DNA of 44,194 nt, from NCBI GenBank assembly GCA_963581225.1, contig CAUZMW010000003.1:1-44194 (forward strand), given 5' to 3'. Shown here piece after piece: positions 33,639 through 42,938 of the stretch. Made by a program: the position numbers and the translations under genes. Each line of letters opens with the position of its first letter. Position 1 is the first letter of the stretch. Below the pieces are notes generated by a model. The model was not told where the DNA came from, did no database searches, and was given only the letters and a program-made list of their open reading frames with translations. Origin of the DNA: SMWC01 sp963581225 (lineage in GTDB: Bacteria; Pseudomonadota; Gammaproteobacteria; Steroidobacterales; Rariloculaceae).

Positions 33639-36600
33639 TTACTGGGCAGGACGAACGACTCGGGCGTGCACGAGCCGATAGAGCGCCGGCAGCACGAGCA
33701 GGGTAAGTAACGTCGAGGAAACGATCCCGCCTATGACGACGGTCGCGAGCGGCCGTTGCACCTCCGAGCCGATGCCGGTGTTGAGCGCCATCGGCACGAA
33801 GCCGAGCGACGCGACCAGCGCCGTCATCAGAACCGGACGAAGCCGTGTCAGCGCACCCTCCGTGATCGCCTCGTCGAGCGGTCGGCCGGCCGCGCGTAGA
33901 TCGCGGATGAGCGTCACCATGACCAGCCCGTTCAGCACAGCGATACCGGAGAGCGCGATGAACCCAACCGCGGCGGAGATCGAAAACGGTATGCCGCGCA
34001 GCAGGAGCGCCGCGATCCCACCCGTTAACGCCAGCGGCACGCCCGAGAAAATAATTGCCGCGTCCAGTATCGAGCCCAACGCCACGATCAGCAAAATGCC
34101 GATGATCAGCAGCGTCGCCGGCACGACGATCGACAGCCGCTCCGTTGCGGATTGCAGATGCTCAAACGTACCGCCGTATTCGACCCAGTAGCCGGCCGGA
34201 ATCACGATTTGTTGTTCGACTGCGCGCCGCACGTCGGTCACGAACGAACCGAGATCGCGACCGCGGACGTTGGACGTGACGACCACGCGCCGCTTACCGT
34301 TCTCGCGCAGGATCTGGTTATAACCGACGGACAATTCGAGATCCGCAATCTCGCGTAACGGCACATATTCGCCGTCATGGAGCGGGATCGGCAATGATGC
34401 GAGCTGATCCGGATCCGAGCGAATTTTCTCCGGTAAGCGCACAACGATGTCGACGCGGCGATCGCCTTCGTAAAGCTGCCCCGCGACGACACCACCGAGC
34501 GCCGTCGCGACGACATCCTGTAGCTGGCCGACCGTCGCGCCGAGTCGCGACAGCACGTCGCGTTTAGGGTTAATCGTCATGACCGGCAGCCCGGTCGTCT
34601 GCTCGACGGCTACGTCGGCCGCGCCCGGGATCGCGTTGATGACCTGCCCGAGTTCGTCGCCGAGACGAATGAGTTCGTCGAAGTCGTCGCCGAAAACTTT
34701 GACGGCCAACTCGGCTCGCACCCCCGCAATTAATTCATTCATACGCATCTGGATTGGCTGCAAAAACTCGTAACGGTTACCGGGAATCGGCGTAACAAGC
34801 CGTTCGAGATCCGCGACGACCTGCGCTTTCGGTTTGTCGGGGTTTGGCCATTCCTCGCGCGGCTTGAGCATGATGAAGTTGTCGGCCACGCTCGGTGGGA
34901 CCGCATCCGTCGCGATTTCTGCGCTACCGATTTTGGCGAAGACCGTCTCGACCTCCGGCATCTCTCGTATTCTGGACTCGAGCTGCTCCTGCAACTCGAC
35001 CGCTTGCTGCAACGAGGTGCCCGGGATGCGCAGCGCGTGCATGACGATGTCGCCTTCATCGAGGTTGGGCACGAACTCCGTGCCCAGACGAGTCACCTGC
35101 ACACCCACGACCAAAACCACCGCGACCGCCGCAGCGATCGTCAGCCAACGAAATCTAAGCGTCAATGCGAGCAGCGGCCGGTAGAGCCACCGCGCGCCAT
35201 CGACGATCGGGTTGCGTTTTTCCCGAAGCGGTCGTCGAAACAGGATCGCGACACTGGCCGGGACGAACGTGATCGACAGGAACATGGCACTGACGAGCGC
35301 GATGACGACCGTTGTCGCCATTGGATGGAACATCTTCCCCTCGATACCCGTGAGCGCGAATATCGGGATGTAGACGGCCGTGATGATGCCCACGCCGAAC
35401 AGCGCGGGACGGATCACTTCGCGCGTCGCGTCGCGCACGACCACCAACCGTTCATCGAGCGCCTGACTCCCGCCACGGCTCGCTTCGGTGAGGCGCCGCA
35501 GGCAGTTCTCGACGATGATGACAGCGCCGTCCACGATCAGCCCGAAGTCGAGCGCGCCGAGACTCATCAGATTAGCGCTGACTCCCGTCTGCACCATGCC
35601 GGTGATCGTCATCAGCATGGCGAGAGGAATGACGGCCGCCGTCAGTAACGCGGCACGCACGTTACCGAGCAGCAGAAACAACACGACGATAACGAGCAAG
35701 GCCCCTTCGGCAAGATTCTTCTGCACCGTGACCAGCGTTTGATCGACGAGTTCGGTACGGTCATAGACCGCGGTTGCCGTGATGCCTCCGGGTAAACTCG
35801 GTGCTATCTCGTCGAGTTTCTCGGCGACCGCGTTAGCGACGGTGCGGCTGTTCTCGCCGATCAGCATGAACACGGTACTCATGACGACTTCGTGACCGTT
35901 CTGCGTCGCCGCGCCGGCGCGCAACTCCTGCCCGAGTCCCACGGTCGCCACATCCGAGATTCGTAGCGGGACGCCGTCCGTCGCAGAAATCACGATGTCC
36001 CCCAGCTCCTGCAGATTCGCGGCCTGACCCGGCACGCGAATCAGCCATTGCGCACCGTTGTATTCGATGAAGCCCGCGCCGCGGTTGTCGTTGTTCAGCC
36101 GCAGCGCATTAAGTACGTCGTCGTAGGCCAGTCCGAAGGCCAACAGCTTGGCGGGATCCGGCGCAACCAGGATCTCCTTCTTGTAGCCGCCGACCGGGTT
36201 GACTTCGACTACGCCGGGAACGCGCAGGAGCTGCGGCCGGATGACCCAGTCGTGCACCGAACGCAGATCGGTCTGGGTTACCGGCGTGCCGTCGGGATTC
36301 GTCGCGCCCGTCGCGGCATCGACCGTGAACATGAAGATCTCGCCGAGGCCCGTGGCGATGGGACCGAGCGTCGGCTCGAGAGCGCCGGGCAGTGCACTTC
36401 GCGAGGCGTTGAGCCGCTCGCTCACCTGCTGCCGAGCGAAGTAGACGTCCGTTCCGTCCTCGAATACCACGGTAATCTGCGACAAGCCGTAACGCGATAC
36501 CGAGCGCGTGTAGTCGAGGCGCGGCAGCCCGGCCATCGCATTCTCGAGCGGGAAGGTCACGCGTTGCTCGACCTCGAGCGGCGTGTAGCCCGGCGCCGAA

Positions 36601-36752
36601 GTAAAGACGACGACTTGGACGTTCGTGATATCCGGTACGGCGTCGATCGGCAGGCGCGAGTAATTCCAGACGCCCAGGCCCGCCAGCATGGCGACGAATA
36701 TCAGAACCAGGCCGCGCCGATTGATCGATGTCTTTAGTATTTGTTCGAGCAC
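33639..36752 (-). CDS. czcA: HME-family RND pump, CzcA type
   Basis: 1037 residues with the RND layout: an N-terminal helix, a large periplasmic domain, helices 2-6, a second periplasmic domain and helices 8-12. In helix 4, DFGLIVDGAVIIVEN gives Asp402, Asp408 and Glu415, the same residues and numbers as the proton/metal relay of CzcA, which favours divalent zinc/cobalt/nickel/cadmium export over CusA-type Cu/Ag export. PIQMRMNELIAGVRAELAVK is also CzcA-like. It is the inner-membrane engine of a tripartite pump with the next two genes. It ends 12 bp from the convergent M20 gene. Confidence 0.93.
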   Translation of the reverse strand: MLEQILKTSINRRGLVLIFVAMLAGLGVWNYSRLPIDAVPDITNVQVVVFTSAPGYTPLEVEQRVTFPLENAMAGLPRLDYTRSVSRYGLSQITVVFEDGTDVYFARQQVSERLNASRSALPGALEPTLGPIATGLGEIFMFTVDAATGATNPDGTPVTQTDLRSVHDWVIRPQLLRVPGVVEVNPVGGYKKEILVAPDPAKLLAFGLAYDDVLNALRLNNDNRGAGFIEYNGAQWLIRVPGQAANLQELGDIVISATDGVPLRISDVATVGLGQELRAGAATQNGHEVVMSTVFMLIGENSRTVANAVAEKLDEIAPSLPGGITATAVYDRTELVDQTLVTVQKNLAEGALLVIVVLFLLLGNVRAALLTAAVIPLAMLMTITGMVQTGVSANLMSLGALDFGLIVDGAVIIVENCLRRLTEASRGGSQALDERLVVVRDATREVIRPALFGVGIITAVYIPIFALTGIEGKMFHPMATTVVIALVSAMFLSITFVPASVAILFRRPLREKRNPIVDGARWLYRPLLALTLRFRWLTIAAAVAVVLVVGVQVTRLGTEFVPNLDEGDIVMHALRIPGTSLQQAVELQEQLESRIREMPEVETVFAKIGSAEIATDAVPPSVADNFIMLKPREEWPNPDKPKAQVVADLERLVTPIPGNRYEFLQPIQMRMNELIAGVRAELAVKVFGDDFDELIRLGDELGQVINAIPGAADVAVEQTTGLPVMTINPKRDVLSRLGATVGQLQDVVATALGGVVAGQLYEGDRRVDIVVRLPEKIRSDPDQLASLPIPLHDGEYVPLREIADLELSVGYNQILRENGKRRVVVTSNVRGRDLGSFVTDVRRAVEQQIVIPAGYWVEYGGTFEHLQSATERLSIVVPATLLIIGILLIVALGSILDAAIIFSGVPLALTGGIAALLLRGIPFSISAAVGFIALSGIAVLNGLVMVTLIRDLRAAGRPLDEAITEGALTRLRPVLMTALVASLGFVPMALNTGIGSEVQRPLATVVIGGIVSSTLLTLLVLPALYRLVHARVVRPAQ

Positions 36753-36764
36753 GTTCGGCCCTAC

Positions 36765-38009
36765 TCAGTGATCGTGTACGGCACCGGTCTTCTCGATGTC
36801 GGCTTTGAGGACATAGCTGTTCTCAGTCACATAGCGTGTGCCCGGGTCGAGGCCGCCGAGCACTTCAGCCCAATCGCCGGCCTGCCGGCCCAGGTCCAGC
36901 ATCCGAACCTCGTACTCGTCACCGATCTGCGCATAGACCACCGTGAAGTCGCGGAAACTCTGCAAGCCACTTCGTCTAACGGCGAGGGGGACTTCGTACT
37001 CGCCCACCTGAATCTCGGCCGTCACGTAGGTGCCGGGCGGCCACGCGCCATCGGTGTTATCGAGTTCGACCCGCGCGGCGACGGCCTGATTCGCGTCGGT
37101 CATGACGTTGATGTAGGAGATGGTGCCCATGACGGCCGCGCCGCCGGTCGCCGGCGCGATACTGACATTCGCGCCGAGTCTTACCCGTGCTCGGTCGCCG
37201 GGGAAGACGGCAAGCTTCACCCAAACCGATGACGTATCGATAATCGTAAACAGCGGTCTCCCCCCGGTCTGCTCGCCAGCGTGTGCGACGCGCTCCGTCA
37301 ACACGCCATCGATGGGAGCCGTGATCGAGTAGACATTCAGACTCTCGTTACTCTCCACGGTCGCGAGGGTCTGCCCCTCGGTCACGACCTCGCCCAGAAA
37401 TACGTCCACCGTCCTGATCGCCCCGTCGAAACGCGCACTGACCTGGCGGATACGCTCTGTATTCGGCACGATGTTGCCGTACACCGTCACCGTTTCCTCC
37501 AGCGTGACCGGACCCGCCAGCATCGTTTCGATCCCAAACGCCTCTGCCATCTCCGTGCTGATCTGCGTGCGTCCTTCGAAACTGTCGTACTCCCATCGAT
37601 GGCTGCCGCTGCCATAGGTCGCGTCGATGGAGACCGTGAATGAGTGGGGCTCGTAGATCACCGTATCGCCGAGCAGATAAGCTCCCTGCGGGCGGAAGCC
37701 GATCTCGTCGATGCGATTGCCGAGGCGCGTGAGCCGGACTTCGAGATCGAAATCTTCAGGTTGGAGCGATCTCCCACCGCTCGTCGCCCAGGCCCGATAC
37801 TCGGGCGGCACACCGGTTTCGAATATGGCGAGTTCGACGACGAAATCGCCGTCTCTGAGCAGGATGCCGTTATTCGGTCCTCGCTCCTGTGCTTCGTCCG
37901 CGGCCGCCTCGACCGCGGCGGCGGGCGAGCCGGGCTGCGGATCGCCGCTACAGGCGACAATCGTCGCGGTAACCAGCAGGGTTACTAACAGGCGTAAACG
38001 TGTCTTCAT
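36765..38009 (-). CDS. czcB: Efflux periplasmic adaptor, CzcB type
   Basis: 414 residues starting at ATG 38009, chosen because GAGG precedes it; another ATG at 38021 overlaps the czcC stop. The N-terminus has a lipobox (ATIVACSGD), so it is a lipoprotein adaptor. A lipoyl-like hairpin region is seen in RFDGAIRTVDVFLGEVVTEG and TLATVESNESLNVYSI, and a beta-barrel portion in VWVKLAVFPGDRARVRLG. The N-terminal part (FVVELAIFETGVPPEYRAW) resembles the extra domain seen in CzcB-type metal adaptors. It ends KTGAVHDH with two histidines. It links czcA and czcC. Confidence 0.9.
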   Translation of the reverse strand: MKTRLRLLVTLLVTATIVACSGDPQPGSPAAAVEAAADEAQERGPNNGILLRDGDFVVELAIFETGVPPEYRAWATSGGRSLQPEDFDLEVRLTRLGNRIDEIGFRPQGAYLLGDTVIYEPHSFTVSIDATYGSGSHRWEYDSFEGRTQISTEMAEAFGIETMLAGPVTLEETVTVYGNIVPNTERIRQVSARFDGAIRTVDVFLGEVVTEGQTLATVESNESLNVYSITAPIDGVLTERVAHAGEQTGGRPLFTIIDTSSVWVKLAVFPGDRARVRLGANVSIAPATGGAAVMGTISYINVMTDANQAVAARVELDNTDGAWPPGTYVTAEIQVGEYEVPLAVRRSGLQSFRDFTVVYAQIGDEYEVRMLDLGRQAGDWAEVLGGLDPGTRYVTENSYVLKADIEKTGAVHDH

Positions 38010-38017
38010 GACTAACC

Positions 38018-39298
38018 TCATTGTGCGCTGACCGGGGCGGCAATACCGACGCCAGTCAGCCGTTCGATCTCGATAACGACCTGGTGCGCACCGATCTTCG
38101 CTTCCAGGAGCTGATTATTCGCTGCGAGTAAGTCCGCGCGGACCGTGCTCCACTCGAAGTAGCTGTAGCGACCCAAATCGTAAGCTCTGCGTGTATCGAC
38201 GAGCGCGCTCTCGATAAGCGGTATCACATCGGCGGCGAGCCGCTCAGCGGTCTGCGTAAAGTGTCGCAGTTCCTGCCAGAGTACGAACAGCGTTGTCTTA
38301 ATCTTCACGCGCGTCGCGGCGGCTTCGGCACCGGTTCGCGCTAGATTCGCATGGGCCTCGGCGATACGCCCCTCGTTCTTGTTTCGTATCGACAACGGAA
38401 TCGAGATTCCACCGACGAGCGCGAAATCATCGTTGCGCTCGAGTCGGCGTACGCCGCCGTAGACCGTCCAACTGGGCCTTGCCTTTGCCTCGGCCAGCGC
38501 CAACTCCGCTTCGTGCACTCGCTGCTCCGTCATGTAGCGGAGCAAGTCCGAGTTTTGATCGGCACGCGCTACCAGGTTTTCAACGGGCTCGAGGACCGGC
38601 AGCACATCGAGGTCACCGCTGACCGAACCGAAAGACGGCCGCGTCTCGCCCCACTGGGCGCTCAGGCGATAAAGCGCCGACAGCAGTTCATGTTCGTAGT
38701 GTTCCTCGACCAGCTCGGCACGCGCCAGTTCCGCCTCGGCACGCGAGAGTTCCGCGTCGAGCGCCCGGCCTGCGGCGATCCGTACTCGGACGGCCTCGAT
38801 GATCTCCGCCGCGAAATTGACGCCTTCTATCGCCGTGAGCAAGCGTGCCTGATAAGCCATGCACTCGACAAAGCGGCGCGCGGTTTCAGCGGCGACGTCG
38901 AGCCGTACGATCTCCGCATCGGTTCTACTCATTGCGACGACGGCGCTAGCCGCATCGACGCGCCGCTCTCGAACACCTCGTTCGAGCACCCAACCGAGTG
39001 TCACGGTCAGATCCATCCGCTCGGTTCCCTCGAAAACGCCCGTACCGAAGGCATCTTCGACGTCGATCTCGAGCTGCGGATACGGTTTCAGATCAGCCTG
39101 TAGCAGCAGGCCCTCAGCCGCCTCGATCTGGTAACCGAATGCGATGAGGTCCGGGTTCCGGGCCATCGTTCTCGCGAGCGCCTCGGGCAAGCCGATCGCG
39201 GGGACGGTCAGCGACGACTCTTCCTGAGCCATAGCGAATGTCGCCAACATCGTTAGACAAAAACACGCGAGTATGTTGCGTGCGCGTAGATCCCACAT
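38018..39298 (-). CDS. czcC: Outer-membrane efflux protein, CzcC type
   Basis: 426 residues from ATG 39298, preceded by GGAG at good spacing; the frame is open a little upstream from a TTG. A signal peptide (CFCLTMLATFAMAQE) is followed by the paired TolC-like repeats LPEALARTMARNPDLIAFGY and ELARAELVEEHYEHELLSAL, with long helices rich in Ala and Glu. It forms the outer-membrane channel of the tripartite pump. First gene of the czcCBA operon; the stop overlaps a possible czcB start. Confidence 0.9.
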   Translation of the reverse strand: MWDLRARNILACFCLTMLATFAMAQEESSLTVPAIGLPEALARTMARNPDLIAFGYQIEAAEGLLLQADLKPYPQLEIDVEDAFGTGVFEGTERMDLTVTLGWVLERGVRERRVDAASAVVAMSRTDAEIVRLDVAAETARRFVECMAYQARLLTAIEGVNFAAEIIEAVRVRIAAGRALDAELSRAEAELARAELVEEHYEHELLSALYRLSAQWGETRPSFGSVSGDLDVLPVLEPVENLVARADQNSDLLRYMTEQRVHEAELALAEAKARPSWTVYGGVRRLERNDDFALVGGISIPLSIRNKNEGRIAEAHANLARTGAEAAATRVKIKTTLFVLWQELRHFTQTAERLAADVIPLIESALVDTRRAYDLGRYSYFEWSTVRADLLAANNQLLEAKIGAHQVVIEIERLTGVGIAAPVSAQ

Positions 39299-39366
39299 CA
39301 AACGGATCTCCAATGACAAGCCAGCTTCCGCGGGCGCTGACTACGGAGCGAAGCGAAGCGAATTAG

Positions 39367-39390
39367 CTGAGAAAAGCGCCCGAAGGGCGC
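39367..39390 (-). terminator. Rho-independent terminator after the histidine-rich gene
   Basis: On the minus strand GCGCCC-TTC-GGGCGC (39390-39376) is followed at once by TTTTC. It lies 11 bp after the stop of the histidine-rich protein gene and 69 bp before the czcC start, so czcCBA likely has its own promoter or depends on read-through. Confidence 0.7.
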
Positions 39391-39400
39391 ACAACTGAGT

Positions 39401-39838
39401 CTAGAGACTCGATGTAATGGAGAGGCGAGGAGGCGCCCTGAGCGGTGGCCGCCAGCGTTCATGGCGACCAATAAGGCGAGGAAGCGTCGTCGTCGGCGCG
39501 ATCTTATCGGCCGGGTTAAGAACCATGAGCAGCGCGAGTCCGAGTGCAATCAGGTACAGCATCAGTTTCGACACCGCGGTACCGAGTTTCACGATGGACA
39601 CGTCGGTATCACCGGAGTGGCCTTGTTCGCCGCCATGAACGGCCTCGTGCGACGCGTCGGCAAGATCCAGATGTGTCGTGTCACCGTGATGATGGCCGCC
39701 GGCTTGCCCGTGCAAATGCGTACTCTCTGGAGTACCGACATAGCCGTGAGCGTCGACATGCATATGGAGGCCGCTCAACTGCAGAGCGATGAGGCTTACG
39801 CAGGCGGCCAACATGACTGGAGTCGATAGACGATGCAT
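39401..39838 (-). CDS. Histidine-rich membrane protein upstream of metal pump
   Basis: 145 residues. It begins with a signal-like segment (MLAACVSLIALQLSGLHMHV), continues with about 60 residues rich in His (HLHGQAGGHHHGDTTHLDLA, VHGGEQGHSGD), then a hydrophobic helix at about 86-108 (SKLMLYLIALGLALLMVL) and a basic tail. The layout suggests a periplasmic metal-binding region anchored in the inner membrane, comparable in context to CzcI-like proteins found before czcCBA. It could buffer or sense zinc or similar ions. The function is inferred only. Confidence 0.7.
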   Translation of the reverse strand: MHRLSTPVMLAACVSLIALQLSGLHMHVDAHGYVGTPESTHLHGQAGGHHHGDTTHLDLADASHEAVHGGEQGHSGDTDVSIVKLGTAVSKLMLYLIALGLALLMVLNPADKIAPTTTLPRLIGRHERWRPPLRAPPRLSITSSL

Positions 39839-40071
39839 TGGCAGATTATATCAGGCTGGAGAGCGCCGATCGTCCGCCGCTCGGCCTCGAATCGCCGCAT
39901 TCTCTGTACCCCGCGTGGAAATTGAGCCGCAGAGCGTGATGTCTGCTTTTCTCCCCGAAAGCAGCCGTAAAAAACGCAGGTTTAGACTCGGTCGCTATGT
40001 CTGCTGTCGGCATTCGTGCGTCTTCCATACGTTCAGCCTCTCGGCCGGCAACAGGATCTGGCTCGCTAATC

Positions 40072-41313
40072 TCAGGCAAGATTCATACGGTGGGTACAGG
40101 TCATCGATGCCAGATCCAGCCGCGCTATATGATCGTCTACCGAACAGGCGATGAACGCTGCGTCCTGATCGGGTAGGAAGGCGATGTGCGAGGAGCCACG
40201 CCCGACTTCGACTCTTGCGCTTTCAGCTTGAGACTGTGTGTCGTAGACACGTACATAGTCGGAGGAAAACCCCGTCGCGACGACCCAGCGTCCGTTTGGA
40301 GAGATGCCGAGTCCGTGCGGATAGGCCTCGGTTTTAAGAGTCGCGATCTTGTCCATGCTCTCGGTGTCGAATATCGACAGCGTGTCATCGAGAAAATTAG
40401 CGACGTAGAGCGAGCGGCCGTCCGGCGAGATCTCCGGCTGGTGCGCCCAGGGTCCGCTGGCGACCTGTGCTAGCAAATCGCCCTCTATCGACAGGCAACT
40501 TACCGTGCCGTCGAAAGTATTCGCCGAGTAGAGTTTGCCGCCATCCGGATGGAGCACTAGATGCGACGGCCCGTCCCCTACGCGAAAGCGACCAAGTATC
40601 CTGCCATCCTCGAGATCTACGCTGACGATGTTGCCGTCGCCGGCGCAGGGCACGAACACGCACCTGCCGTCCGGCGTAAGCAAGGGATCGTGGGGGCAGG
40701 CGCCGACGTCCAGCGTCTGTACTTCGTAATCCTGGGTCCGCGGCCGCACGATGGTCAGCGTACCGGTGCCGCCCCCTGTGACGCAGACGATGCCGTCGTC
40801 GGTTACCGCGGGCAGCTGTGGGGCTCCGGGCGCGGGCCACGCATGTTGTACCGAAAGGTCTGCGGTCGAGACCGCGAGCAGCTCGTTCGCTCCCGGGTCC
40901 GCGAGGAATACCCACTCTCCGGCACGATCAACCGCGAAGTGGGACGCTTTGGTCGCGATTTCGGCGACCTGGATGACCTCGCCCGTCACGGCGTCGAACT
41001 GGACCAGGCGCTTGGATCGCTCGCAGGCCCAAACGCCGGCTGATCCTGCCGCGGTCACGTGATGGAGCCCGGGGATCGTGCCCTGCCCCGGCGACAGACC
41101 GCGGCGAACCGTCAGCAGCCAGCCGCCGCCCTCATCTTCGTGAATGCGGTGCTTGGCGCCGGCCTCGATGAGCCAGATACGCAGGCTCGCGTCCACGGAG
41201 TCGAGGAGTACCGGGAATTCGGCGCCATCCTCAGCCGCATTGTAGGCACCGAGAATGGCGAGGCCCGCCTCGCGGGCCGGCATATCTCGACAGTCTAGTG
41301 TTTGCGGGTGCAT
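40072..41313 (-). CDS. DUF2249/TusA-like domain fused to YncE-type beta-propeller
   Basis: 413 residues without a signal peptide. Residues 1-80 (MHPQTLDCRDMPAREAGLAI, IHEDEGGGWLLTVRRG) resemble DUF2249/TusA-fold domains, which start LDxRxLPxxEP and end GGWRIxI. The usual TusA active-site Cys position is Ala/Arg here; a Cys occurs earlier in LDCRD. From about residue 85 a seven-bladed propeller of the YncE/lactonase kind follows (SPDGRSLYVANFLDDTLSIF, HPDGGKLYSANTFDGTVSCL, SPNGRWVVATGFSSDYVRVY). The propeller is commonly secreted, but this copy looks cytoplasmic. I do not know a described protein with this fusion. It is divergent from an MFS gene with only 27 bp between start codons. Confidence 0.8.
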   Translation of the reverse strand: MHPQTLDCRDMPAREAGLAILGAYNAAEDGAEFPVLLDSVDASLRIWLIEAGAKHRIHEDEGGGWLLTVRRGLSPGQGTIPGLHHVTAAGSAGVWACERSKRLVQFDAVTGEVIQVAEIATKASHFAVDRAGEWVFLADPGANELLAVSTADLSVQHAWPAPGAPQLPAVTDDGIVCVTGGGTGTLTIVRPRTQDYEVQTLDVGACPHDPLLTPDGRCVFVPCAGDGNIVSVDLEDGRILGRFRVGDGPSHLVLHPDGGKLYSANTFDGTVSCLSIEGDLLAQVASGPWAHQPEISPDGRSLYVANFLDDTLSIFDTESMDKIATLKTEAYPHGLGISPNGRWVVATGFSSDYVRVYDTQSQAESARVEVGRGSSHIAFLPDQDAAFIACSVDDHIARLDLASMTCTHRMNLA

Positions 41314-41340
41314 GGTGGGCTAGTTTAAGGTAGACGCGCT

Positions 41341-42636
41341 ATGGGTTCCTCTGCCACAGGACCAGCAGACCAACCGGAGCTATCGGGACACGGCCTGTTC
41401 GTCATCCTCGCCTCCACGGCCCTCGCGCTGCTGGCGACGCCGCTAGCGTCACCGGCGATGCCGGAGATCGCAAGAATATTCGCCGAGCAGGCGCAAACGG
41501 AAGCATTCGCGAGAATGGTCCTAGCCTCGATCAGCTTCCTGCCCGGTGAGCCGAACGCGATCTTCCTCGTCAAGTTCGTGCTGCTCTCGGTTCCCGCGCT
41601 GTTCATTATTATCGGCGCGCCGTTTATGGGCTGGATCAGCGACAACTGGGGCCGCAAGGGTCTACTCAATACGTCCTTGCTGATTTTTGGCATCGCGGGC
41701 GTGTCCGGCTATTTCGCCGAAAGCTTCGTGTTCATGTTCGCCGGGCGCGCTGTGCTAGGGCTCGCGATCGCCGGTATCAAAACTGCGACGATCTCGATGA
41801 TCGGCGACTACTACGAAGGCACAAAACGGCAGAAGGTCATCAGCTGGCAGGGTTCGGCGACGAAAGTCGGCGGCTTCGTCTTCATGTTCCTCGGCGGATA
41901 TCTCGCCAACGTCAGCTGGCAAGCACCGTTCCTGGGCTATGCGCTCGCGTTCTTGATACTTCCCAGCGCGCTGATCGCGCTCGGCGAGAGTCTGCCGAAA
42001 ACGGAGGTCGTCGCCGGCCCGAAGGAGGTCAGCGCGGTGCCGTTCTGGCCATGCACCTATGTGTTCATTTCCGCGACACTGGCTTCGGGTTTGTTCTTTA
42101 TAACGCCAGTCCAACTGCCTTTCTATCTCACGTCGGCGTTCGACGCGTCGCCGCTGCAAACGGGATCCGCGGTCGGTGCCGGCAATACCGTCGGCGCGAT
42201 CATCGCGTTGACGTACTACCGCTTCAAACTTCGCCTCAACTACGTGGCGATTTACGCCATAATTTTTCTGTCGATGTCGATCGGCTATTACGTCCTGACG
42301 CTGATGCCGACATACGGAACGTCGCTGATCGCCATGGTCATCGGCGGGATCGGCTTCGGGCTGTACATACCCAACCACAGTTCGTGGATTCTCTCCGTCG
42401 TCGGTCCCGAGCGGCGCGGCTACGGCGTCGGCCTGGTGACGACGGCGATGTTCCTGGGCCAGTTTCTGGCACCGATCGTCGCGGAACCGTTGATCGAACT
42501 GGACGACCCGGGCGCCGTGTGGCGGAAACTCAGCGGCTTGCTGCTCGGACTAGCGGTAGTGTATTTCGTGCTCGCGAGGAAGGGCGGGCAGGCGAACCCG
42601 GTGGGGCAGTCGGCGGCCGAGGGCGCTGCGAGATAA
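41341..42636 (+). CDS. Major facilitator superfamily transporter
   Basis: 431 residues with about 12 hydrophobic helices. The loop 2-3 motif of the family is visible as GWISDNWGRKGLL, with RAVLGLAIAGIKTATISMIG in helix 4 and YLANVSWQAPFLGYALAFLI in helix 5. Helix 1 begins at about residue 18 (LFVILASTALALLATPL). It resembles drug or metabolite exporters; no substrate can be given. It is divergent from the DUF2249-propeller gene. Confidence 0.9.
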   Translation: MGSSATGPADQPELSGHGLFVILASTALALLATPLASPAMPEIARIFAEQAQTEAFARMVLASISFLPGEPNAIFLVKFVLLSVPALFIIIGAPFMGWISDNWGRKGLLNTSLLIFGIAGVSGYFAESFVFMFAGRAVLGLAIAGIKTATISMIGDYYEGTKRQKVISWQGSATKVGGFVFMFLGGYLANVSWQAPFLGYALAFLILPSALIALGESLPKTEVVAGPKEVSAVPFWPCTYVFISATLASGLFFITPVQLPFYLTSAFDASPLQTGSAVGAGNTVGAIIALTYYRFKLRLNYVAIYAIIFLSMSIGYYVLTLMPTYGTSLIAMVIGGIGFGLYIPNHSSWILSVVGPERRGYGVGLVTTAMFLGQFLAPIVAEPLIELDDPGAVWRKLSGLLLGLAVVYFVLARKGGQANPVGQSAAEGAAR

Positions 42637-42649
42637 CTCCCGGAAGGGG

Positions 42650-42730
42650 TTAATCGACGAACCCCAGCCTGCTCCGCATCTCGACGAACTCGGGTCGCTC
42701 AAGAACCGAATCCCCCAAAAGGCCTAGGCT
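42650..42730 (-). pseudogene. Possible 3' relic of a larger gene
   Basis: 26 codons on the minus strand read SLGLLGDSVLERPEFVEMRS then RLGFVD and stop (TAA 42652-42650), with a TAG just upstream. The ending PEFVEMRSRLGF resembles the C-termini of TPR-containing adenylate-cyclase-like proteins (PRFxxLRxRLGF). It is short, so chance cannot be excluded. Confidence 0.2.
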
Positions 42731-42788
42731 CTATCGCTTCAGTATCCTCGCGACATGATGACCTCAGGGGAAACGCATCTGCCAGAGC

Positions 42789-42801
42789 ACCATACTATGG
42801 T
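42789..42801. promoter_or_regulatory. Palindromic operator candidate of toxin-antitoxin locus
   Basis: ACCATACTATGGT is a perfect 13-bp dyad with CCATAC repeated at 42825-42830, in an AT-rich stretch (TATAAA at 42805; TTGCAA 42811 / TATAAC 42834 with 17-bp spacing). It fits an autoregulatory site for the CopG-type antitoxin encoded just downstream. If the TTGCAA/TATAAC pair is the promoter, the transcript starts inside the toxin remnant. Confidence 0.4.
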
Positions 42802-42839
42802 ATGTATAAATTGCAATATATTTAGCCATACAATATAAC

Positions 42840-42938
42840 GTGCGCGAGGTAACATTCAGCTGGGACGCTGCCACGGAAGCGGCGAATCGATCCGACTATT
42901 TGGCGCGGGCTACTGGAGAAAAGGCAGACGAATCTATG
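42840..42938 (+). pseudogene. BrnT-like toxin remnant with internal deletion
   Basis: From GTG 42840 the frame reads VREVTFSWDAATEAANRSDY, like the start of BrnT toxins (FEWDPxKAxxNxxKHG). It goes straight to LARATGEKADES, which resembles the end of the family (SARKATRKExxxYEE). About 60 internal residues are absent, and the frame runs without a stop into the antitoxin ATG at 42936. The toxin is therefore likely inactive, though a fused product could still be made. Confidence 0.5.

Noticed and set aside
33639..39298. CusCBA-type copper/silver pump
   Set aside because: Helix 4 has the D402/D408/E415 set of CzcA-type pumps, and no CusF-like gene is present.
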